From the NCBI RefSeq assembly GCF_022429625.1, contig NZ_CP092483.1, forward strand, positions 3,638,501 to 3,702,500: 64,000 nt of DNA. The letters run 5' to 3'. The notes beneath the pieces were generated by a model, which was given only the letters and a program-made list of their open reading frames with translations, had not been told where the DNA came from and made no database searches. A program made the position numbers and the translations under genes. The DNA is from Devosia lacusdianchii. GTDB taxonomy: Bacteria; Pseudomonadota; Alphaproteobacteria; Rhizobiales; Devosiaceae. Shown here one piece after another: positions 7,378 through 15,190 of the stretch; the first letter of the stretch is position 1; each line of letters opens with the position of its first letter.

Positions 7378-8924
7378 ATCGTTGCCCCGACCTGCCACGG
7401 CACGAATTCGTTGTCGCCATAGCCCAGGGCTTCCGACTTGGTCTTCTCGCCCGAGGCGACCCGCAGCATCAAGTCGAAAATCTCCTGGCCCTTCTGCTCA
7501 ATGGAAACGCCCTCGACGATATCGCCGCAATTGATGTCCATGTCCTCGGTCATCCTTGCATACATGTCCGAATTGGTAGCGAGCTTGATCGATGGCACCG
7601 GCTTGCAGCCATAGGCCGAGCCGCGCCCGGTGGTGAAGGCCAGGATATTGGCGCCGCCAGCCACCTGCCCCGTTGCCGACACCGGATCGAAGCCCGGCGT
7701 GTCCATGAAGACGAAGCCCTTCTCGGTGACCTTTTCGGCATATTCATAGACGGCGGTGAGCGGCGTCGTGCCGCCCTTGGCCGCTGCGCCCAGCGACTTT
7801 TCGAGAATGGTCGTCAACCCGCCCAGCTTATTGCCGGGGGATGGATTGTTGTTCATCTCGCCATGGTTGCGCTGGGTGTAGTCTTCCCACCAGTGGATGC
7901 GGCTGATCAGCTTTTCGCCGACCTCGCGCGACACGGCGCGACGCGTCAGCAGGTGTTCGGCGCCGTAGATTTCCGGGGTTTCGCTGAGGATGGCGGTGCC
8001 GCCATTGCGCACCAGGATATCGGCGGCATAGCCGAGCGCCGGATTGGCCGTGATGCCCGAATACCCGTCAGAGCCGCCGCACTGCAGGGCCAGCGTCAGC
8101 TCGGACGCATCGATGGTCTCGCGTTTGGCGCGTGCGGCCACCGGCAGCATTTCCTTCATGCGCTCGATGCCCCATTCGATGATCTTCTTGGTGCCGCCGC
8201 TCTCCTGGATAGTCATGGTCTGGAACGTGTCGCTCTCGATAATGCCATACATCTCCTTCATGCGGCCGATCTGGAACACTTCGCAGCCCAGGCCGACCAG
8301 CATGGCGGCGCCCAGATTGGGATTGGAGGTGTAGCCCCATTGCGTGCGCTTGAGGATGTCGAACCCCTCGCCCCGGCTTTCCATGCCGCAGCCGGTGCCG
8401 TGCACGAAGGGCACCACGCCGTCAATTTCGGGATAGTCGTCGAGAATGCCGGAGCGGTTGATGCCCTCGGCGATGAACTTGGCCACCGTCGCCGAACAGT
8501 TCACCGAGGTGAGGATACCGACATAATTGCGCGTGCCCACCTGGCCATTGGCCCGGCGATAGCCCTCGAAAGTGGAGCGCTGCGCCAGCGGGATCATGTC
8601 AGGGGCCACCGCGCCTTCGGCAAAGGCATAGTCGTGCTTGAGCGAGCCATCTTCGCCGCCCATGCCGCAATTGTGCTCATGCACCCAGTCGCCCGGCGGA
8701 ATCGCTTCCTTGGCAAAGCCGATGATCTGCCCGAATTTGACGACCGCCTCGCCGGCGCGAATGCCACGCGTGGCGAACTTGTGTCCGCGCGGCACGCGAC
8801 GGACAATGTTGACGCACTGCGGCGTTTCGGAACCAGGTTCGAGATTGGCCAGAGCCACCGCGATATTGTCTGATGCATTGAGCACCAGCGTACGGGCCTG
8901 GGGGCGGATCATCGTTTCAGACAT
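7374..8924 (-). CDS. UxaA-family (altronate/galactarate-type) sugar-acid dehydratase
   Basis: This 516-residue protein is the fused UxaA form. An N-terminal SAF domain (about residues 5-95, with GDWVHEHNCGMG) is joined to the large catalytic domain. The catalytic domain has conserved NYVGILTSVNCSATV, HGTGCGME, LQCGGSDGYSGITANPALG and FMDTPGFDP motifs, with cysteines and histidines that can bind iron. The family dehydrates D-altronate, galactarate and related aldonic acids. Here L-fuconate or another 6-deoxy aldonate is the likely substrate, given fucU and the diketo-acid hydrolase nearby. The reading frame stays open far upstream, but the family start is at MSETMIRPQ (8924). It is divergent from gntR across the operator at 9035. 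Confidence 0.88.
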   Translation of the reverse strand: MSETMIRPQARTLVLNASDNIAVALANLEPGSETPQCVNIVRRVPRGHKFATRGIRAGEAVVKFGQIIGFAKEAIPPGDWVHEHNCGMGGEDGSLKHDYAFAEGAVAPDMIPLAQRSTFEGYRRANGQVGTRNYVGILTSVNCSATVAKFIAEGINRSGILDDYPEIDGVVPFVHGTGCGMESRGEGFDILKRTQWGYTSNPNLGAAMLVGLGCEVFQIGRMKEMYGIIESDTFQTMTIQESGGTKKIIEWGIERMKEMLPVAARAKRETIDASELTLALQCGGSDGYSGITANPALGYAADILVRNGGTAILSETPEIYGAEHLLTRRAVSREVGEKLISRIHWWEDYTQRNHGEMNNNPSPGNKLGGLTTILEKSLGAAAKGGTTPLTAVYEYAEKVTEKGFVFMDTPGFDPVSATGQVAGGANILAFTTGRGSAYGCKPVPSIKLATNSDMYARMTEDMDINCGDIVEGVSIEQKGQEIFDLMLRVASGEKTKSEALGYGDNEFVPWQVGATM

Positions 8925-9034
8925 GACAAGCTTTCGGGGGACGGGTCTCAACTTCGCTTTACGCCGTCCCCATTTGCCGCCAGATTGCGCTCGCAATTGG
9001 CAGCGATGGGCGTTGTAAAGCACCACGGCACTAA

Positions 9035-9046
9035 CTAACATGTTAG
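9035..9046. promoter_or_regulatory. Candidate GntR operator CTAACATGTTAG (site 2, gntR/uxaA divergent region)
   Basis: This perfect 12-bp palindrome ends one base before the gntR start codon and lies 110 bases upstream of the divergent dehydratase gene. It shares its core with the sites at 3811 and 10363. This position suits autoregulation of gntR and control of the dehydratase promoter. Confidence 0.75.
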
Positions 9047-9047
9047 C

Positions 9048-9797
9048 ATGAGAACGGAAGCAAGTCCCTATTCTTTTCTGGTCCGGCCGACGACACTTGC
9101 CCGCGGCAGCGTCACGGCGGATGTGACCAATGCCATCCGCCAGGCCATTGTCACCCTGGCCCTGCCGCCGGGCAGTGTCATCGACAAATCGCTGATCTGC
9201 GCCGAACTCGGCGTCTCGCGGTTTCCGGTCAGTGAGGCGCTGGCGCGACTGCAGATCGAAGGGCTGGTCGATATCGCGCCGCAGCGCGGCTCGACCGTTT
9301 CGCTGGTGCGCATTGCTGATGTCCGCGAATACATGCTGATCCGCAAAGCGCTGGAGTCGGAGGCCCTGCGTGTGCTGATCGGCGCGCACGAGCCCGAGCT
9401 GGTCGAGGCGCTGCACGCCAATATGGCGGCTCAGCGCGAGGCGGCCGACCGCGACGATGCTGAAGCATTCCACCAGATTGATATCGACTTCCACGACATC
9501 ATCTTCCGCTCGATGCGCTTCACCAAGATCAAGACGATCATCGATAGCGCGCGGGCCAATCTCGATCGCGCCCGCCGGCTGATCATCACCCCGCGCCGCC
9601 TGGCGCTGACCATTGCCGAACACCAGGCCATCTTCGATGGCATCCTGGCCGGCAATCAGGATCAGGCGACCAAAGCCATCCGCGCCCATATCGACGCGGT
9701 CATGGTCGAACTCTTCGCCTTTGCCCGCGAGCGCCCGTCTTTGTTCGCCGACGGTGAAACACTGGGCACCGACAAGGACAGCTTCCCGTTTGGGTAG
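9048..9797 (+). CDS. GntR-family (FadR/FCD subfamily) transcriptional regulator
   Basis: This 249-residue regulator has an N-terminal winged helix (about residues 20-85; ELGVSRFPVSEALARLQIEGLV is the recognition region). The C-terminal all-helical FCD ligand-binding domain (about 95-230) has the metal-binding pattern Asp/His in DIDFHDIIF, His in AEHQAI and His in RAHID. FCD regulators sense small organic acids or sugar acids, and most are repressors released by a pathway intermediate. The ATG at 9048 directly follows the palindrome and has no Shine-Dalgarno sequence. The mRNA may be leaderless, or the true start may lie slightly downstream. Confidence 0.9.
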   Translation: MRTEASPYSFLVRPTTLARGSVTADVTNAIRQAIVTLALPPGSVIDKSLICAELGVSRFPVSEALARLQIEGLVDIAPQRGSTVSLVRIADVREYMLIRKALESEALRVLIGAHEPELVEALHANMAAQREAADRDDAEAFHQIDIDFHDIIFRSMRFTKIKTIIDSARANLDRARRLIITPRRLALTIAEHQAIFDGILAGNQDQATKAIRAHIDAVMVELFAFARERPSLFADGETLGTDKDSFPFG

Positions 9798-9813
9798 GAG
9801 ATCCCCCAGGCGT

Positions 9814-9837
9814 CATTCCCGTCTGCGCGGGAATGAT
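9814..9837. repeat. Short REP-like hairpin (TCATTCCCG...CGGGAATGA)
   Basis: The arms 9814-9822 and 9829-9837 are nine-base perfect complements around a six-base loop. The CATTCCCG...CGGGAATG type is a widespread bacterial intergenic palindrome. It sits between gntR and fucU and may stabilise or pause the transcript. There is no T tract, so it is not an obvious terminator. Confidence 0.7.
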
Positions 9838-9884
9838 GTGGCAGGATGATACAACGGCGGCGCGACACCGCCCAAGGAGACAAC

Positions 9885-10319
9885 ATGCTCAAGAACATAC
9901 CGCCGATCCTCGGCCCTGATCTGCTCGGCATCCTTCGGGCCATGGGTCATGGCGATGAGATCGCCATCGTCGACGCCAACTATCCGGCCGATGCGGCGGG
10001 CCCCGCTTTGGTGCGGCTCGACGGCATTTCGGCCACCGACGTGCTCGACGCCATCCTGACGCTGATGCCGCTCGACGATTTCGTCGATGAAGCCGCCATC
10101 TGCATGCAGGTGGTTGGCGATGCCGGCAAGCGTGAACCGGTGATGGATGCGTTTGAGGCGATCGTGCGCCAGCACGAACCCAAGATGGGCCTCGGCTCGC
10201 TTGAGCGGTTCGCCTTCTATGACCGGGTCAAGCAAGGCTATGCCATCGTCCAGACTGGCGAGAGCCGCCTCTACGGCAACATCATCCTCAAGAAGGGTAT
10301 TATCCGACCCAAAGCGTAA
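9885..10319 (+). CDS. fucU: L-fucose mutarotase (FucU/RbsD family)
   Basis: This 144-residue protein matches FucU along its length. It has the MGHGDEIAIVDANYP motif near residues 15-30 (catalytic His and Asp), a FYDRVKQGYAIVQTGE segment near residue 113 and the terminal YGNIILKKGI. FucU interconverts the alpha and beta anomers of L-fucose before a dehydrogenase or isomerase acts. AAGGAGA at 9874-9880 fixes the ATG at 9885. RbsD (ribose) is the sister family, but the FYDR and TGE residues favour FucU. This gene is the best clue to the substrate of the locus. Confidence 0.88.
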   Translation: MLKNIPPILGPDLLGILRAMGHGDEIAIVDANYPADAAGPALVRLDGISATDVLDAILTLMPLDDFVDEAAICMQVVGDAGKREPVMDAFEAIVRQHEPKMGLGSLERFAFYDRVKQGYAIVQTGESRLYGNIILKKGIIRPKA

Positions 10320-10362
10320 ATGCCGCGCGATCGAACGGATTGAACCAAGGTCGCCCTCGACA

Positions 10363-10378
10363 GGCTAACATGTTAGCC
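10363..10378. promoter_or_regulatory. Candidate GntR operator GGCTAACATGTTAGCC (site 3, upstream of FAH gene)
   Basis: This perfect 16-bp palindrome is the longest of the three copies and lies 37 bases upstream of the FAH-family hydrolase start, between it and fucU. It implies that the hydrolase has its own regulated promoter. Confidence 0.75.
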
Positions 10379-10415
10379 GCTAAAGCGATGTCAAACGGCA
10401 AAGGGACTTACCGAT

Positions 10416-11267
10416 ATGAAATTGCTCCGCGTTGGCGCCAAGGGCGCTGAAAAGCCCGCCATCCTGGCAGACGACGGCACCATCCGCGACCTGTCCAGCA
10501 TCGTGCAGGACATTGGCGGCGAGGCGCTGACACCGGAAGGCCTGGCCAAGATCCGCGCCGTCGATATCGGCGTGCTGCCCAAGCTCGATGCCGGCGATCG
10601 CATCGGCCCCTGCGTGGCCAATGTCGGCAAGTTCATCTGCATCGGCCTCAACTATGCCGACCACGCCGCCGAAACGGGCGCGCCGATACCGGCCGAGCCG
10701 ATCATCTTCTTCAAGGCCACCAGCGCCATTATCGGCCCCAATGACGATGTGATCATCCCCAAGAACGCCATCAAGCCGGATTGGGAAGTCGAGCTCGGCG
10801 TCATCATCGGCAAGGAAGCCCGCTATGTCGACGAGGCCGACGCCATGGACCATGTGGCCGGCTATTGCGTCGTCAACGACGTCTCCGAGCGCCACTTCCA
10901 GACCGAGCGCGGCGGCCAGTGGGACAAGGGCAAGGGTTGCGACACCTTCGGCCCCATCGGCCCCTGGATGGTGACCAAGGACGAAGTTGCTGACCCGCAG
11001 CAGCTGGGCATGTGGCTCGACGTCGACGGCCATCGCTACCAGAATGGCTCCACCAAGACGATGATCTTCGGCGTCGCCAATGTCGTCTCCTATGTCAGCC
11101 AGTTCATGAGCCTGCAGCCCGGCGATATCATCACCACCGGCACCCCGCCGGGCGTCGGCATGGGCATCAAGCCAAACCCGGTCTGGCTCAAGCCCGGTAA
11201 CGTCATGCATCTGGGCATCGACGGCCTCGGCGAGCAGCGCCAGAACGTCAAGGCCTACTCGGCCTGA
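10416..11267 (+). CDS. FAH-family hydrolase, probably 2,4-diketo-3-deoxy-L-fuconate/rhamnonate hydrolase
   Basis: This 283-residue member of the fumarylacetoacetate hydrolase family has the ICIGLNYADHAAETG segment and metal-binding acidic residues in DWEVELGVIIGKEAR (Glu) and VVNDVSERHFQ (Asp). It also has the C-terminal GDIITTGTPPGVGMG motif. Close relatives cleave 2,4-diketo-3-deoxy-L-rhamnonate or L-fuconate into pyruvate and L-lactate; others are annotated as ureidoglycolate lyase. With fucU and lldD in the same presumed regulon, the diketo-fuconate reading is the most economical. A strong terminator follows directly, so this ends the unit. Confidence 0.87.
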   Translation: MKLLRVGAKGAEKPAILADDGTIRDLSSIVQDIGGEALTPEGLAKIRAVDIGVLPKLDAGDRIGPCVANVGKFICIGLNYADHAAETGAPIPAEPIIFFKATSAIIGPNDDVIIPKNAIKPDWEVELGVIIGKEARYVDEADAMDHVAGYCVVNDVSERHFQTERGGQWDKGKGCDTFGPIGPWMVTKDEVADPQQLGMWLDVDGHRYQNGSTKTMIFGVANVVSYVSQFMSLQPGDIITTGTPPGVGMGIKPNPVWLKPGNVMHLGIDGLGEQRQNVKAYSA

Positions 11268-11278
11268 GAAGAACATTG

Positions 11279-11309
11279 GCACCGGCGCTATTAGCGCCGG
11301 TGCATTTTT
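11279..11309 (+). terminator. Rho-independent terminator after the FAH gene
   Basis: The arms GCACCGGCGC at 11279-11288 and GCGCCGGTGC at 11294-11303 are perfect ten-base complements around a TATTA loop. ATTTTTA follows, 12 bases after the stop codon. Confidence 0.92.
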
Positions 11310-11409
11310 AGGCAGCGATTGGCGCGTTCGGCTTGACGTTTTCTCAAGGCGAAAATGCTATCGACACCGAACGCCAGAAGATCGTGTTCCGTGTAAAAGG
11401 CTGCCTGCC

Positions 11410-12837
11410 ATGACAAAATTGATCGTTCCCGTCATCCTGGCCGGCGGCCAGGGCACGCGGCTCTGGCCCATGTCGCGCGCCGCCCGCCCCAAGCAGTTCC
11501 TGGCGCTGACCGGCTCCACCAGCCTGTTCCAGCAGACGCTGCACCGCGTGGCCGACCCGGCGATCTATGCACCGGCCATTGTTATCACCAATTCCGAATA
11601 TCGATTTATCGTGGCCGAGCAGGCCGCCGAACTTGCGGCGCCGCTCGCCGGTGTGCTGCTGGAACCGGTCGCGCGCAATACCGCCGTGGCGATCGCCGCC
11701 GCTGCGGCCTTTGCCAGCAAGCGGTTTGGGCCCGATGCTGTGCTGCACATCCTGCCGTCCGATCATGACGTGGTAATCGATGCCGGTTATCGCGACGCGG
11801 TCCAACAGGCCGCCAGTGCCGCCGCCAAGGGTTCGCTGGTCACTTTCGGCATCGTTCCGACCCATCCCGAGACCGGTTACGGCTACATCAAGTCCCGCGC
11901 GCAGATCGGCGCCGGCGCCAGCCCGGTCGAGCGCTTCGTTGAAAAGCCTGATCTGCCCAAGGCCGAACAAATGCTGGCCGAAGGTGGCTATCTGTGGAAC
12001 TCCGGCATGTTCATGATCGGTGCTGGCGCCTTCCTCGACGAATGCGCGACGCTGGCGCCGGAGACGCTGGCAGCCGCGCGTGCATCGGTCGATGCCGCCA
12101 AGGTCGACCTCGACTTCATTCGCCTCGATCAGGCCGCCTTCGAGACGGCCCCCAACATCTCGGTCGATTACGCCATCTTCGAGAAAACCACGAAGGCCGC
12201 CGTCATCGCCGTCAACTTTGCCTGGTCCGATCTCGGCAGCTGGGACGCCGTCTGGAAGAACGCCGCCAAGGATGCCGCCAACAATGTCACCCAGGGCGCT
12301 GTGACGCTCGACAACGTGAATGGCTCATTGATCGTCAGCGATCACGCCCACATTGCTGTCAGCGGCCTCGAGGACGTCGCCGTCATCGCCACCAGCGACG
12401 CCATCTATGTCGGCAAGCTGTCCGAGGCGCAGAAGGTCGGCGCCATGGTCAAGACCCTGCGCGCCGCCAAGGCGACCGCGCCACTCACAGAGATACACAA
12501 GACCGCCTATCGGCCCTGGGGCGGCTATTCGTCCGTGCTGAGCGGCGAGCGCTTCCAAGTGAAGCGGCTGTTCGTGAAGCCGGGCAAAAAGCTCAGCCTG
12601 CAAAAGCATCACCACCGCGCCGAACACTGGATCGTGGTGCGCGGCACCGCTGAAGTGACCATTGACGGCACCATCACCACGCTGAGCGAAAACCAGTCGA
12701 TCTACCTGCCGCTCGGCTGCACCCATCGTCTGACCAATCCGGGCAAGATCGAACTGGAGCTCATCGAGGTCCAGACCGGCTCCTATCTGGGCGAGGACGA
12801 CATCATCCGCATCGAGGACGAGTTCGGCCGGACTTAG
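11410..12837 (+). CDS. manC: Mannose-1-phosphate guanylyltransferase / mannose-6-phosphate isomerase
   Basis: This 475-residue bifunctional enzyme makes GDP-mannose for polysaccharides. The N-terminal nucleotidyltransferase domain has the LAGGQGTRLWPMSR signature at residues 10-23, then RFVEKPDLP and the WNSGMFM motif. The C-terminal cupin isomerase domain (about 345-470) has KPGKKLSLQKHHHRAEHW with its metal-binding histidines. The length is standard for the type II enzyme. The gene stands alone between a terminator and a palindromic repeat. The O-antigen-ligase-like protein 9 kb away may use products of this pathway, which is inference. Confidence 0.95.
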   Translation: MTKLIVPVILAGGQGTRLWPMSRAARPKQFLALTGSTSLFQQTLHRVADPAIYAPAIVITNSEYRFIVAEQAAELAAPLAGVLLEPVARNTAVAIAAAAAFASKRFGPDAVLHILPSDHDVVIDAGYRDAVQQAASAAAKGSLVTFGIVPTHPETGYGYIKSRAQIGAGASPVERFVEKPDLPKAEQMLAEGGYLWNSGMFMIGAGAFLDECATLAPETLAAARASVDAAKVDLDFIRLDQAAFETAPNISVDYAIFEKTTKAAVIAVNFAWSDLGSWDAVWKNAAKDAANNVTQGAVTLDNVNGSLIVSDHAHIAVSGLEDVAVIATSDAIYVGKLSEAQKVGAMVKTLRAAKATAPLTEIHKTAYRPWGGYSSVLSGERFQVKRLFVKPGKKLSLQKHHHRAEHWIVVRGTAEVTIDGTITTLSENQSIYLPLGCTHRLTNPGKIELELIEVQTGSYLGEDDIIRIEDEFGRT

Positions 12838-12849
12838 GTCGGCACCCTT

Positions 12850-12974
12850 CACCTCTCCCTTAGGGGAGAGGTCGGCGCGTAGCGACGGGTGAGGGGGCCT
12901 TTACTGGGTGAGGTGCTTGGGGAAGGCCCCCTCACCCGACCCAAGAGGGTCGACCTCTCCCCCTAGGGAGAGGT
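12850..12974. repeat. Long palindromic intergenic repeat between manC and ridA
   Basis: The left arm (12850-12902) and right arm (12923-12974) are near reverse complements. Each contains an inner hairpin of the CACCTCTCCC...GGGAGAGGTG type. The element fills the gap between two convergent genes, so its transcript could act as a bidirectional terminator. It is built like the elements at 29754 and 38683 but its sequence differs. Confidence 0.85.
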
Positions 12975-12984
12975 GGGGTACGCA

Positions 12985-13380
12985 CTAGGGCCGCCGCGCC
13001 ACCAGATCGATCTCCACGAGCGCGCCGACGGCCAGCGCCGTGACGCCGATCGTGGTGCGAGCGGGCAGCTTGCCCGGCGCGAAGAATGTCGGCCAGAGCG
13101 TATTAAGCGCGGCATAGTCACGTTCGAACTGCGTCAGATAAATGCGCGCCATGGTGACGTGCTCGAGCCCCAGCCCGATGCCGCCAAGCACCACCTTGAG
13201 GTTGTCGATGACCCGGCGCGTCTGCGCTTCGATACCGGCTGGCAGCGGAGCATCCGGCGCAGCGGGGTCCGTGGGCATCTGCCCCGTCACAAACACCCAA
13301 CCATCGGCCTCAACGGCATGAGAAAACGGCGCCACCGGGCGGGGCCCTGTGGCGATCATGTGATATTCAAGCGCACTCAT
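12985..13380 (-). CDS. ridA: RidA/YjgF/YER057c family enamine/imine deaminase
   Basis: This 131-residue protein has the family pattern: SHAVEADGWVFVTGQMP (about residues 17-33), TRRVIDNLKVVLGG, and the LPARTTIGVTAL strand with the catalytic Arg. RidA proteins hydrolyse reactive enamine or imine intermediates released by PLP enzymes such as serine dehydratases. I placed the start at MSALEYHMI, with GGAG upstream, rather than at an earlier in-frame ATG with no ribosome site. It runs convergent with manC. Confidence 0.9.
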   Translation of the reverse strand: MSALEYHMIATGPRPVAPFSHAVEADGWVFVTGQMPTDPAAPDAPLPAGIEAQTRRVIDNLKVVLGGIGLGLEHVTMARIYLTQFERDYAALNTLWPTFFAPGKLPARTTIGVTALAVGALVEIDLVARRP

Positions 13381-13490
13381 CCGGGATACTCCGACATTAT
13401 TGCTCTTGAGCCTCGACGAGCCGACCGCCATAAGTCAACTGTCGGTGGGCGTTGCGCACCGTTCTTCCCGCGCAATGAGATCAACCGGCC

Positions 13491-14192
13491 ATGTTCGAGT
13501 TCTTCCACACCATCTCGACCTACCTCGAAACCTTTCTCGATGCCATATCGGGCAACTTCTGGCTGACCTTCTGGTTCATCTTCGCGGTCGCCATCGGCGA
13601 GGCGGTGTTCATTCTCGGGCTCTTCGTGCCGTCAACGCCCGTGCTGCTGATGGCCGGCGGCATCATCGCCGAAGGCCGCCTGCCCTTCTGGGAAGTCTAT
13701 TTCGCAGCCGTCATCGGCGCCATTATCGGCGACGCCATTTCCTACACGATCGGTCACTTCCTCAAGGATTCGATCAAGGAGGTCTGGCCCTTCCGCAATC
13801 ACCGCGATCTCATAGCGCGGGGTGAGATCTTCTTCGCCAAACACGGCGGCAAGGCGGTCTTCATCGGCCGCTTCATTCCGGGTGTCAAAGCCGTCATTCC
13901 AGGCGTCGCCGGCATCATGGGCATGAAGTATGGCCACTTCACCATCATCAACGTCACCTCCGCCTTCGCCTGGGCAGCGGCGCACATCCTGCCCGGCATG
14001 TTGCTGACAGCCTGGCTCAAATCGATCGGCCTGTCGCTCGAACTGGTGATCGTCTTCGGCACGCTCATCCTGGCGGGCCTGTTCATCCTGGTGCATTACC
14101 ACCGCCGCATCCTGCTGTTCTTCGCCCCATGGCTGGGCGGCTTCGGCCGCTCGCTGCAGGCGCGCTGGGGCAAACAGGACGCCGCGCACTAA
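13491..14192 (+). CDS. DedA/VTT-domain inner membrane protein
   Basis: This 233-residue membrane protein has the DedA (SNARE-associated/VTT) signature. Acidic residues sit in the first re-entrant region (VAIGEAVFILGLFVPS), followed by GDAISYTIGHFLKD and the conserved FIGRFIPGVKAVIPGVAG motif near residues 124-142. DedA proteins help recycle undecaprenyl phosphate or flip phospholipids and are linked to proton-motive-force maintenance. Four or five hydrophobic segments are visible. Confidence 0.92.
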   Translation: MFEFFHTISTYLETFLDAISGNFWLTFWFIFAVAIGEAVFILGLFVPSTPVLLMAGGIIAEGRLPFWEVYFAAVIGAIIGDAISYTIGHFLKDSIKEVWPFRNHRDLIARGEIFFAKHGGKAVFIGRFIPGVKAVIPGVAGIMGMKYGHFTIINVTSAFAWAAAHILPGMLLTAWLKSIGLSLELVIVFGTLILAGLFILVHYHRRILLFFAPWLGGFGRSLQARWGKQDAAH

Positions 14193-14240
14193 TCCGACGC
14201 CGGGCTTGCAGGCGGCGCGAAAGAGGATCACTCTCCTTGC

Positions 14241-14816
14241 ATGCGCCGCTGGATCGCCCGTTATCGGTTCGTTCTGCTGGCCCTTTTCGGGTCCGTAGGC
14301 GCTGTTGCCGCTTTCGCCCCCGCCATGGCGCAAACCGAGCGGGAGGCCGCGGCCCTCGACGCTCTTTTTGCACAGTTGAAATCGGCCCCCGACGAGACGG
14401 TTGCCCGCCAGATTGCCCAGCAAATCTGGATCTACTGGACCACACCGGCCGATCCGGTGTTGGCATCGAAGATGCAGGATGTGCTGATGCTGCGTCAGCG
14501 CGCCGCCTTCCCCGATGCCATCACGCTGCTTGACGACATTGTCGTGGACTACCCAACCTATGCCGAGGGCTGGAACCAGCGGGCGACGCTCTATTACCTG
14601 CTGGGCAATAACGAGGCGTCGCTGGCCGATATCGAGAAGGTGCTGGAATTCGAGCCGCGTCACTTCGGGGCTTTGGTGGGTCGGGCGGTGATCTACAAAA
14701 GCCGGGGCGAACAATCGCTTGCCATCGAGGCCATGACCCGCGCTTTGGCCATTCACCCGTTCCTGGTCGAGCGCTCGCTGTTCCCCGAGCTCCAGGAAGA
14801 GATCACGCGCGCTTGA
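14241..14816 (+). CDS. Secreted tetratricopeptide-repeat protein
   Basis: This 191-residue protein has a signal peptide (hydrophobic LLALFGSVGAVAAF, cleavage after AMA near residue 30). Several TPR helices follow (about residues 85-175; AFPDAITLLDDIVVDYPTYA and ASLADIEKVLEFEPRHFGAL are typical). Proteins of this kind act as periplasmic scaffolds. No enzymatic domain is visible and the partner is unknown. It follows the DedA gene by 48 bases on the same strand. Confidence 0.82.
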   Translation: MRRWIARYRFVLLALFGSVGAVAAFAPAMAQTEREAAALDALFAQLKSAPDETVARQIAQQIWIYWTTPADPVLASKMQDVLMLRQRAAFPDAITLLDDIVVDYPTYAEGWNQRATLYYLLGNNEASLADIEKVLEFEPRHFGALVGRAVIYKSRGEQSLAIEAMTRALAIHPFLVERSLFPELQEEITRA

Positions 14817-14890
14817 GGTGATGAACCGCGCCTTGCCACGGGGCCCGGCCTCGCCCATATGTCCATGATTGCACCAGCGGGACGAAATTG

Positions 14891-15187
14891 ATGAACGACA
14901 ATGAACTGACGGTCGAACGCGAGGACGGCCCCACCCGCGGCCGCTACGTCATCAAACTCTCGCCCACCGCCGAAGCCGAGATGACCTTCCGCAAGGGCGA
15001 GAACGACAGCATCATCATCGATCACACCGGCGTACCGCCCGCCTTCGAGGGGCGCGGCATTGCCGCCAAGCTGGTCAACCACGCCATCACCGATGCGCGG
15101 CAGAACGGCTTCAAGATCAAGCCGGTCTGCTCCTATGTGGTGGCGCAGTTCCGCCGGCATCCGGAATGGGCCGACCTGCTTGCCTAA
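14891..15187 (+). CDS. YjdJ-type GNAT N-acetyltransferase
   Basis: This 98-residue protein matches the small GCN5-related acetyltransferase family of E. coli YjdJ. It has the MTFRKGENDSIIIDHTGVP strand pair, the acetyl-CoA loop GRGIAAKLVNHAITDA (about residues 53-68) and the C-terminal CSYVVAQFRRHPEW motif. The natural substrate of this family is unknown. The start is ATG 14891; a TTG immediately before it is less likely. Confidence 0.88.
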   Translation: MNDNELTVEREDGPTRGRYVIKLSPTAEAEMTFRKGENDSIIIDHTGVPPAFEGRGIAAKLVNHAITDARQNGFKIKPVCSYVVAQFRRHPEWADLLA

Positions 15188-15190
15188 GCC

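Noticed and set aside
8925..9689. A 255-codon N-terminal extension of the UxaA-family dehydratase on the minus strand
   Set aside because: It lies antisense to the well-supported gntR gene and has no family similarity. The dehydratase family begins at 8924.
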